In this document: positions 1-8,956 of the stretch, piece after piece
Layout of the letters: the number at the start of each line of letters is the position of its first letter
Numbering within the stretch: position 1 is the first letter of the stretch
Source: Clarireedia homoeocarpa
Taxonomy: Eukaryota > Ascomycota > Leotiomycetes > Helotiales > Rutstroemiaceae
Assembly (NCBI GenBank): GCA_001465935.1
Contig: LNKV01000008.1
Location: 372,001 to 436,000 of the forward strand
DNA length: 64,000 nucleotides
Direction of reading: 5' to 3'
Translations under genes and position numbers: made by a program
The notes under the pieces: generated by a model
Told to the model about the DNA's origin: nothing
Database searches by the model: none
The model's input: only the letters and a program-made list of their open reading frames with translations

Positions 1-2
1 AA

Positions 3-900
3 AAATTTTGTCCAACATTCCTGGAAAAACTTCGCATTTTACCTATACCTCCGTCCGAAAATTTTATGTGGTATGGAGAATCATCACCGACGGTCCAAGA
101 TGTATGGAACGAAGGCATGAGAACAATTCGCGCATTGTTCAGAAATCGCCTCCCTCGAACCTTGAAAGAGGTATGTACTTGCCTACTGGTAGCTAATGCA
201 ATGAGGGAAGCAGGAGAGGAAGGTTTAGACTTGGGAGATACAAAGCCACTATTTTGTAATATGGAGGAGTATGTTCCTGAGGCCGGTAATGTCGGCATAT
301 AATGATGGCACAAGCTAATCTCGTGGACAGATTCCTTGTTGACCTTGATCGTTGGAGATTGATAGTCAACGAGGGAGACAAGCCGCTATATGACGATATT
401 GTCTATGCCCTTTGGAAGAAAACAAAATCCGACTCCTCACCCTACACTGATAAGCCCTATATAATTTACTTTCAGGAACTCTTCCAAAATTTGATAGACA
501 TGACGGGCGTGCATGATGCTCCTCAGTACGGTCATAAAAATCTCCGCTCCATCCATACGCAATATACGGACGCCTCTTATCTAGTATCTCCGCCTATGAA
601 CAATCAGGATCACGGCGGAGAAATTCCAGAAATACACAAGGAAAGGTGGAAAGTTATAATGCTGGCGGCAACGGCCATATTTGGTGCCGTCATTGCATTC
701 CTATTATGTAAGTACACATGACAAAGTCCAGATGCCAAAGTTCTAACAAAGCCTTAGTCCTCCGTTATGCCGATGATGTACAGCGGGCGTTGGTAATGAT
801 TGCAGTTCATAAAAACGAGAGATCTGACTGGGGTTGGATTGTTTTGCGTAACTGCCTCGTTCTTGCGGTATATCTTGGTTTATTAGAGATTAAGATCTAA
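3..900 (+). CDS. 3' part of unknown fungal protein (5'-truncated by window edge)
   Basis: The frame is open from the window edge, so the start lies outside. Three exons fit: 3-268, 331-707 and 758-900. The introns are 269-330 (GTATGT, GCTAATC, ACAG) and 708-757 (GTAAGT, CTAAC, TTAG), and the phases join exactly. The first exon holds an alpha-helical stretch reading LKEVCTCLLVANAMR. The second continues with FLVDLDRWRLIV and ends in a hydrophobic stretch (VIMLAATAIFGAVIAFLL). The last exon ends with another hydrophobic stretch (LVLAVYLGLLEIKI). The pattern of a conserved helix followed by DLDRWR resembles the C-terminal half of poorly characterised fungal zinc-finger-associated proteins, but I cannot name a function. 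Without splicing the second ORF would stop at 721. Confidence 0.55.
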
Positions 901-1032
901 TCCGATGTTTCGAAGCTGAGCGAAACTAGTGTGAAGCCCTAGTATGTGTTTCCATCGCCTCTACTATGATGCTTGCTTACACATGTCCAACAAAGTTTGT
1001 AGCACAGTGTTTCGTCTTCCAAATAGACTTAG

Positions 1033-1347
1033 GGATATCCGACTGTCTCCAACTCAAATCAGAAGTGGCAATGTCAATATTGCGACAAAAGCTTCTGCAG
1101 TAATAGTAGTCTCGGAGAGCACATGAGGAGCGGCTGCAGGATTGTGTCAGAAGACCAATACTGGTGTCAACATTGTAGGAAAGGCTTCAAAAAGAAGTGG
1201 AATCTCCTTCGCCACGAGGAAAAATGTGGTTTGGCGCGTAGCAGGCTAGGGAACAGAGTCAAGAAGAGTCAAGATTACAAAAAAAGTGGATATGAACGGA
1301 TCAAGAGATGTGAAAACCCAAAAGTGACGCCACTTCTGGAGAAGTGA
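1033..1347 (+). CDS. Two-finger C2HC-type zinc-finger ORF, start unresolved, tail supplied by a mobile element
   Basis: The frame is open from just after a TAG (1030-1032) to the TGA at 1345-1347. It encodes two tandem fingers: CQYCDKSFCSNSSLGEHM...C and CQHCRKGFKKKWNLLRHEEKC, each with two Cys, then His and Cys. No ATG precedes finger 1 in frame. A spliced upstream exon is likely, with a possible acceptor TTAG at 1032 and a GTATGT donor at 942, but I could not fix the first exon. An ATG at 1123 would keep only finger 2. The last 12 codons and the stop lie inside the 66-bp inverted-repeat element at 1309-1374, so the original C-terminus has probably been replaced. It may be a fragment of a larger transcription-factor gene, possibly related to the gene just upstream. 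Confidence 0.5.
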   Translation, partial: GYPTVSNSNQKWQCQYCDKSFCSNSSLGEHMRSGCRIVSEDQYWCQHCRKGFKKKWNLLRHEEKCGLARSRLGNRVKKSQDYKKSGYERIKRCENPKVTPLLEK

Positions 1348-1374
1348 CAACCTAGGCCTATATTTGGTTTCACA
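1309..1374 (+). mobile_element. 66-bp TIR mini-element, copy A
   Basis: The element starts TGTGAAAACC and ends GGTTTCACA, which are inverted copies of each other. It is flanked by perfect 5-bp direct repeats AGAGA at 1304-1308 and 1375-1379. It carries an internal palindrome, CACTTCTGGAGAAGTG, at 1331-1346. A second copy lies in reverse orientation at 24535-24601. It sits inside the 3' end of the zinc-finger ORF and encodes that ORF's last residues and stop. It is too small to encode protein, so it would be non-autonomous. I recognise no named family. Confidence 0.7.
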
Positions 1375-2418
1375 AGAGACGGATTTCCAAAGATGAAGGC
1401 TCAAGGATCCTAGGTGCTTCGTGTGGAATGGACATTTGGGGAAAAGAGGCTTAGAGAACTTTGTAGGAAATTGGCAACCCTAGAGATGTTGATATTTGTA
1501 AAAGCAGCCAGGCCTATTACTATATTTTAAGAAAAGATATACTACTTGCGAATTACTTTCACTCATTTGAATTAGAGAGATAATCTCAGATCTCGCTAGA
1601 GATCTCAACACACTTTCAAGACTAGTTATATACTCTTGGGACTATTATTTCACTAGCAAGTAAAAGCACTTCTTAATAGTTATTTAACATTAGACTTTAG
1701 ATTCAATAGCAAATTTAACAGATAATAAATTTTTAACTTGATTTCAAAAAAGGGACGTCTCTATAGATGCTGGGCTCAGACGTGCTTCCGAATACTGGCT
1801 CAAGCCAAGGGTTCAAAGAATCGAGGTTTCTTGATTCATTTGTCGCTCCTATCACTGATCTTTAACTGCTCTTTTGGATCCAACTATGACATCTAACCCT
1901 CAAAGCTTGACCGGTTAAACTCCTCGCCAGCTTTGCGAAAGGTTAGATAATCGCTTAAGGTATAAAATATCGCAATCGAATCGAATCCATGCCGAGCCAG
2001 CAATACTGCTTGTCGTACAGTACCATGGGCTTTGAGAAGTCTTTTTTTGAGGTTTGGTGTAGGTAGAAAGGAGGGGCGGTGATATCTGATTCTTGAAGCG
2101 CTAGAATTTACAGTATCGAATTCTCCCTCGATGATTCTGGGACAGATATTGTAAACTACCGTATCTTAATGCAGACCTCAAAAGGGAGTTTTGATATATT
2201 CCCGCCATCCCCGTCTCTCGTCTAATGGTAGTTCTAGCCATCAACCTCGGCTCGTTCTCCCCCCGCATTAAGCTTACCCGAACTCCATGTGGAACATAAA
2301 GCATATTAAACTTACTCCACACTCCACAGTTTCCATCAACAACTACATTTGTATATTATCTGTTTCCTATCGTGACTCTGTCTATATTGAATTACCCCAT
2401 AAAATACCATCCGCCAAA
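1375..2418. other. Intergenic, AT-rich; upstream region of the thiolase
   Basis: No supported gene. A short minus-strand frame at 2101-2322 has no recognisable features. The segment just before 2419 is presumably the thiolase promoter and 5' leader; no clear TATA or operator was identified. Confidence 0.5.
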
Positions 2419-3856
2419 ATGGTTATCAAACCCAATGCACCATGCTACGTCTTAGGCGTCGGTATGACCAAATTTATCAAGCCCAGGGGTAAAGTCGATT
2501 ACACCGAACTCGGTTTCGAAGCCGGTATCAAAGCTATGCTTGATGCGCAAATCAATTACGATGATGTTGACCAAGGAGTTGCGTGTTATTGTTATGGCGA
2601 TTCTACCTGCGGACAACGTGTCTTTTATCAATTTGGAATGACCAAAATCCCGATCTATAATGTGAACAACAATTGTTCGACTGGCTCAACGGGCTTGGCT
2701 TTGGCGAGGAACGTCATCAGCCATGGAGCTGCAGATTGTGTACTGGTAGTTGGATTCGAAAAGATGAATCCTGGGTCACTCCAGAGCTTTTGGAATGATC
2801 GAAGTAATCCAACTGGTACTTCGGGAGAAATGATGGCGAAGACGAGAGGCGTCACGAACGCGCCTGGCGCAGCACAAATGTTTGGAAATGGTGGCCGGGA
2901 ATACATGGAGAAGTATGGAGCACCACCCCCATCTTACAATTTCACTGCCATACTAACCTGTAGCTGCTGTCAGGTATGGTGCTAAGAACGAGGATTTCGC
3001 TGAGATTGCACGAATAAACCACGAACATTCACAACGAAACCCATACTCCCAATTCCAAGACGTTTATACACTCGAACAAATTATGAAAGCCCCAATGATT
3101 CACGAACCTCTCACAAAACTACAGTGTTGTCCTACATCAGATGGCGGAGCAGCAGCAGTACTCGTCTCGCAAGATTTCCTCGACGCGCGTCCACATTTGA
3201 AAGAACAAGCCGTCCTCATCGCAGGCCAATGCATGGCAACTGATGCGCCCTCTCTATTTTCCAAATCTGCCATCGACCTCTTGGGATTCGAAATGACCAA
3301 GTATGCAGCTAAGACCGCGATGGAAGAAGCCAAGATTACACCGGCAGATGTTAAAGTCTGCGAGTTACATGATTGTTTCTCTGCAAATGAGATGCTCGTA
3401 ATTGATGCTATGGGTCTCTCGCCGCCTGGAAAGGCGCACGAGATGGTCCGAGCGGGAGACATCACGTACGGCGGCAAGATGGTGATCAATCCCTCAGGTG
3501 GACTGATCTCGAAAGGGCACCCATTGGGTGCTTCAGGAATCGCACAGTGTGCGGAACTTGTCTGGCATCTCCGTGGCTGGGCAAACAACCGATTAGTGGA
3601 TAATACAACAGTAGCTTTGCAGCACAATTTGGGACTTGGCGGTGCCGTTGTAGTGACGGTCTACAAACGTGCCGATGGCAAGCCCAGTAAACCAGTCGAT
3701 TCGGCCGAAGTAGGAAAGAAGAACAAGCTTGGATATAATCCAGCAGTTGAAGCTAAGGGTTTTACGAAGGAGCAGGCTACAAGTGTAAGGAGTAAGACGA
3801 ACACTAGTGCTTGGGCTTTAGGTGACACGGAGAAGAAGGTGGAGGCGAGATTTTAG
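2419..3856 (+). CDS. SCP-X-type thiolase (3-ketoacyl-CoA thiolase-like)
   Basis: Exons 2419-2912 and 2974-3856 are joined across a 61-bp intron (GTATGG, TACTAACC, TGTCAG) and give 458 aa. The start ATG has a good fungal context (gccaaaATGg). The acyl-accepting cysteine lies in NVNNNCSTGS at about residue 86. The second half has ELHDCFSANE and the C-terminal thiolase signature GGLISKGHPLGASG. These are features of the thiolase domain of sterol carrier protein X, which cleaves 3-ketoacyl-CoA, usually in peroxisomes. No SCP2 sterol-carrier domain follows, as is usual for the fungal stand-alone form. The C-terminus (VEARF) is not a classical SKL-type peroxisome signal, so location is uncertain. 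Confidence 0.93.
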
Positions 3857-4640
3857 TGTTTGTTCCTGATGTATATATCCTGTCATTTACCTTGACTTAA
3901 TTCACAAATTCATTCATTCGTAAACTGATATTTGGTTGGGGATAATTTGTAGGAACACGGGTGCATTTGCTCTATGCGCGCTTGGACTACCCAGCACCTG
4001 TCACAATCTCCGTTTTTGGAGAGGTCAGATTTTCAGAAACTCTGCTGCCTTGGAATTCTACCTGGCCACATTTGTACGCCGCTGCCTCCAGTAGAGGAGT
4101 CAGGCGTATGGTGACCGCTGATCATGCACATTTGGCGCTTAGTGTAGGCGCGGTGCACTTTTCCACGCTGAGTTCTACCTTGCATCAAAAGGCTTTATTC
4201 CCAGTTGTGACGTTGCCGTATCATTTATGCACAAAACAGATCCGATACAAGGGATATCATGACCTCATCTTCTATTATAATGCTACACACCTATCCGCTC
4301 GTTGAACAGTTTCGTTTTGTAACACTGCAATTAATGTTGCCACTTCCGGCCTCCTAGCTGGCCGGAAAATCGACCTTACTGGGATGACTACCTAAAGGGG
4401 TACATCTGCCTGCTCCTAATATAGAAATCACAAATCAAGAGGTTACCAGCTTTCAATCTGGGGCATAAATAAGATTACAATTTCCATCATCCCAAAGTTG
4501 TTGGGATTAAGAACACCTAACTTTTTGTATATCATTGTATACTTCTAGTTAAGAGTTGTGGCTTTCTTAAATATAATATCCACTTGGATAGATTACCACG
4601 GAAACTTTGGATGTTCTGTGTTGTCATAGCAGTCAGTAAC
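3857..4640. other. Intergenic; no supported gene
   Basis: Contains the thiolase 3' flank. A plus-strand frame at 3961-4305 begins at GTG rather than ATG and shows no family features, so I do not call it. Confidence 0.5.
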
Positions 4641-5874
4641 AAATAACGACGGAGCAAAAAGCTAAAGATAAAAAAATAAAATGGGTTGAGGAGAATTGGA
4701 CCAAAGACCAGATTCCCACTGTTGTCTTCACGACTGAGTTCTGAAAATTATCTGCTCGTCAAATCGTCGCTTGTGGGATAGTCTCGCACGGCGGAGGTAC
4801 CGAAGCAGAAAGGTGGGATGTAACTTCGTCAATCGGTAAAATAAACCAGGCTTGGAAGGATGGTATAACACCCTGCGATTGGGATTTTGAACGTAGCGGT
4901 AGGTCCAATGAGGAACGGAAGATTATCAAAGACCGCATCGATTTCAATATACGGGCGCTTGTCGGTAATCGCGCCACAGCCCAAAGAACAGGGAAACCAG
5001 AAGTTGTAGCCAGCTGCGAAGAGAATCTCGAGAAGCTGGCCCAGAGTATCAAAGAGGACATGAAGGTGATACTACCACAATCGATTACTTCTGCAAACGT
5101 TGGAGAAGGTTCATCTAAGAGACATCGAAGAGAATCGACGAGAGATGAGAGTAGCACCGCCGGCGCAGGCGCTTCTGGGCACAGAAAGGCAAAGAAACCA
5201 AAACAGAAAGAAAATAGCACCAACGATGCCAGAGCGATGACGGAAGGGTTGTCTTGATCAAGAAGTCTAACGAGTTACCTCGACGATAAATTTGAGAAGA
5301 AACAAAGACCCGCATCAAACGCCCCGAGTCCGTCAAATCAAGCTGGTTCTAGCACCCACAAACAAGCTGTCCCAATCAGTAAGCTGCTGAATTCGAAACC
5401 AGCAGACCCTCTGCCTGCACCTATCCCGACGAGGCATCACAAAAGCCCTGTTGTTCAAAGGTTGATCGACACAAAGACTCCCACATCCGAAAGTGAAGAC
5501 CGCCGCACTCACCAAGAACGCCGACCAAATAATAGAACAGCTCGATCAGACGCTCCCTCACCAGTCGATCACCATAGTAACCACAAACGTAGCGAATCAG
5601 GAGGTCGGCATCGTCGCAACCACGGAGATCACGAGAGCAGACCTCAGGAGAACCAACACGGTACCAGTGGTCATCACCACAGTCTCTCAATCACAGACAT
5701 CATCATCAGCAAGCGGTTGTCCCGCCTTATCCAGAAAATAATTCTCTTATCCCTCAAATTGGAGGCGGGGCACCTCAGGGTAGGTCTAGGTCGAGAGATC
5801 GGCACAAGCGAGCTCCTATTGCGCTTGATAGACCACCTCCTGCTGGATCTGATGCAGCAACACTTCGCACCTAG
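4641..5874 (+). pseudogene. Decayed gene for a basic, low-complexity protein
   Basis: One frame runs with coding character from about 4650 (EENWTKDQIPTVVFTTEF) but is broken by TGA at 4742-4744 and TGA at 5255-5257. After a frameshift near 5.67 kb it continues in another frame (QQAVVPPYPENNSLIPQ...GRSRSRDRHKRAPI...) to TAG at 5872-5874. The predicted product has a folded-looking N-terminal part with Trp and acidic residues. A long tail follows, rich in Ser, Arg, His and Pro, as in nuclear or RNA-associated disordered proteins. Both stops could come from CGA by a C-to-T change. I do not recognise the family. An intact paralogue elsewhere in the genome would settle the gene structure. Confidence 0.55.
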
Positions 5875-7879
5875 GCGGATAAAAGTGGTAAGATTATTAG
5901 CGAAGCTTCAGATCAGCGAAGGCGTGGTGGTGGCTAGCTTTCAGGAGAGTATTTATAGCGGATGACGATGGAGCACTTACCCAGAGCAGGATAGTTAGTG
6001 GTAGCTTATAGGAAAAGTACTCTGTTTGTTGATAATATGTTAGAAGTTTCAAGAAAGGAGTCTGGCGTGAGATCAGATGAGGGTTACACTGGCGTAATTT
6101 GGATTTAGTGCTGGAAATTCTGGTATACAAATAAATCACAGTAGAAATTCTGGTGTTAATTTTGAAAAATGATATGATATGCGCAATAAAATTCGCTTAG
6201 ATCCCGGTGATGAACTATGGGGCACTGCCTAGATCTAGCTGATGATGAGATGTGTTGTACGCAGTGAGACTGAAAAGACTATCGAATCACATTATGAGTC
6301 AAAAACAGTGTGCTTTACATTCCGGTATTGAACCCTTGAAATACTCAGCTCATGGCATAAAAGTATGGTATAATAGGATGTTTCCAGTAATATATCAATA
6401 GATCAGGAGTTACATACTTGAACAGTGGTTGCGAAAATCGACCACCGCTGCTCACAATGCCCTGAATGGTGAATTTTCTCCAGACATGCTGTAACAAATG
6501 GATTTGAATGATTCATGCAAAGTCTAAAAATATTGGTTCTAAAGAGGATAACTTATAATGCCAAAGTGTCAATTGATGAGATATTTTTGTTCGATTGTGT
6601 GTTGATTTGCTAGCCCTTTCATCAATTTGTCTAACCCATAACTTGTTATACATACGAAGGTGACATATAGGCAAAAGAGAAGTACAAGCCCAAACAACTT
6701 CTATCTTTCAATATGATTATTTTTCCACCTAACAGTGGCTCAATTGAAGGACAAAAAAGTAGTAGTCATAGAGCAGTCAGCGCTGTGGGGAAGAAAATCA
6801 TTCCTTCAAAGTTAGCTTCCTTTTTTATGGATGTTACTTAATTATAGATCACTTCCCACTGACTGCTCATAACAAAAGTGATTAGAAGATTTGCTGCTAA
6901 TTAAATGTAAAATATTTTACACGCTGACTGGCCTGAATGTATAATTGCTTATTTCCAAGATGCAATCCTCAAATTCGGTATGGATTTGGCGAGTTGTAGA
7001 GATCCAGATCTTGGAGCGGCACAGTACGCCACAACACGCGCTAAATAGGCGACTGACCTTCCCACTTCTGTGTGCATATGCATACTACATTGCTAGCATA
7101 TCAATGCCAGACAATCCGAAAGCGCAAATCTGTGCCTGAAAGATTGGCCAAGCCGTCGAAAATAAAATCATCGGAGAAGCTCTCCATTGCAACCATCAAC
7201 CAATCAGAGTCTTGATGTGTATATTAAAGACGCACTGAAGGCAGCTTTTTGCTGTTTACACCTCTATATTGCTTTCCATGGAGGGCGCTCGTACGAGTGC
7301 CCCTTTATAAGAAGCAGGAGACATCAGCCTCAACTAATCATACTTTGTACAGATGGCGGGCTGGAATCGATTTCAGTACCCTATCGTCACAGTGGTACGG
7401 TACTAATCTATTTTTAAACCAATGGCTTAAAATGTTTTGTCTGGAACGTTCTGCTCCTTGAACATCCATGTTTTCAGCCACTGGATAATGCTTCTTTCAG
7501 TGTTATCTCTGGAGCAGTAAGGATATCCATGACGACGGCGGCATATATCACACTCTACACGTGGCTAGAATATGAAGTATCCTTTCAAATTGAGTCTGTT
7601 GCAGGGACGAAGATGCTGGGTAAGTATGTTGAGGCCGATAGATTTTTCGATTCACAGTTAGAAGATTAGCAGTATCTCGTCTCTTAGAAGCAGCAGCTGA
7701 AAGGCCCAAATATTGCGCCTCAAGAGTCGAGAACTTCAATTTTGTGGTGCCGGGTCATATCAGGGGTGTAAGATAAAAAGGTAAGAAAATCCTCTCTAGT
7801 TTAGGTGGAATCCTATCATACAAAATCACATCACTTTATCTTTATAGCCGATATAACCTCTAACAGTCGTCAATCCAAA
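5875..7879. other. Intergenic, AT-rich; one inverted repeat, no supported gene
   Basis: About 2 kb with only short frames (for example 6945-7139 and 7187-7417) lacking family features. A short ATG frame at 7530-7667 looks mildly coding but is too short to support. The inverted repeat at 6765-6873 is listed separately. The last few hundred bases form the promoter of the hydrophobin-like gene. Confidence 0.45.
6765..6873. repeat. Inverted repeat, about 109 bp
   Basis: GAGCAGTCAG at 6771-6780 is matched by CTGACTGCTC at 6859-6868. Similarity continues outward (GTCATA versus ATAAC) and inward (TGTGGGGAAG versus CTTCCCA). The loop is about 78 bases. AAAAGT occurs near both outer ends but is not adjacent to them. 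It could be a small MITE or a chance hairpin. Confidence 0.35.
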
Positions 7880-8351
7880 ATGTATCTTGTTCAAATCTCC
7901 ACCATCGCATCTATTGCAGCTACGTTTGTAATGGCGATGCCATCCCCAACCACTGTTGACCTTCCAAAGAGAGCAGCGAGTCAATTTTGCACAGACGTTG
8001 TATTTAATAAGCCATACTGCAGTGTTTCTATAGGGGTTAATGTAAATGGGATTAGTGCCGCGCAGGGTTGCGTGGGTAAGTACATACCTTTCTTTCATAC
8101 TCTTTCTCTACACTGTAAGAGACATGGCTGATTATCTTCACAGATGTTCCAGGAGGGGACAGTATCACGTCGATTTCAGACTACTATGCAGCCTGCGCTA
8201 GTATAGGAAAGATGCCACTCTGTTGCGAACGTGTTGTATGTAGTTTCTTTTTCTTTTTGCCATGTGCTTCTCAAGTCATTATAGTTCCCTGAAATTGTGT
8301 GTATAGGTCGGTGGTATTGGAACTTGCAGCACGACAGTTCAAAACTCATGA
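7880..8351 (+). CDS. Class II hydrophobin-like secreted protein lacking one conserved cysteine
   Basis: Three exons (7880-8075, 8144-8235, 8307-8351) give 110 aa. The introns are 68 and 71 bp with GTAAGT and GTATGT donors. Residues 1-17 or so form a signal peptide, and a KR pair before AASQFC could be a Kex2-type site. The cysteine layout matches class II hydrophobins, small secreted proteins that self-assemble at air-water interfaces. C1 is followed after 9 residues by C2. A single Cys comes next, then AACASIGKMPLCCERV, equivalent to the family's C-x8-CC, and a last Cys about 10 residues on. The second pair reads CS instead of CC, so only seven of the eight cysteines are present. The loops after C2 and C4 are also slightly longer than usual. 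Confidence 0.75.
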
Positions 8352-8956
8352 TTGCGCATCCATCACAAGGTTATGGCGATTTGCATGAGTAATTCAACAT
8401 ACTCATGAATAGGCGAAAATTGAAAGGTTCTAGACGCCTAAACGATGAAGGAGTTAGTTCGCAGAGCATGCTTCAGAAGTACATGATTACTGTTAGTTCG
8501 AACACGCAAATAAATAACGCCGAGTCGAAGGGCATATTCTACGAAGCCACCACAGCAACTCGCTCGTTTTGTCTTTCCTATTTCTGATTAGTTACCAGTG
8601 CGTGAATCTACCTATCTACTTATGCGCATACTGATAATTTTTCTTATGAATGGTGTTTATAAAATCCCACAAACCAACTTCGTTCGTGTGTTTCCTCTAT
8701 ATAGTTGCATTTAGGTATATATAAGAAGCTGGAGCTCTTGGAGGAGTGATAGCATTGAAATCGAATAAACTTGATTGATCTATCTATCTGCTGAACTAAC
8801 TATATAGCTGTTTGAAGGAGATTTAAATCCTCAAACTATAGCAAATCAACAATTTTAATATATTCTATAAAAAATCACCGTGTTATCAAGTCGCCTCCAC
8901 TGGTACATATATTCCTTCCCGGAAGAACTCCCTATCCTCAAGCCGTATCGCCTATC
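8352..8956. other. Intergenic between convergent genes
   Basis: 3' flanks of the hydrophobin-like gene (plus) and the A-T-C synthetase-like gene (minus). The plus frame 8405-8587 has no recognisable features. Confidence 0.5.

Noticed and set aside
286..330. 45-bp intron using the GTAATG donor at 286
   Set aside because: It leaves the following exon out of frame; the GTATGT donor at 269 with the same acceptor joins perfectly.
3100..3627. 175-codon minus frame inside the thiolase
   Set aside because: Shadow of the thiolase coding strand.
3961..4305. 114-codon plus frame after the thiolase
   Set aside because: Starts at GTG, not ATG, and lacks any recognisable feature; fungal genes rarely start at GTG.
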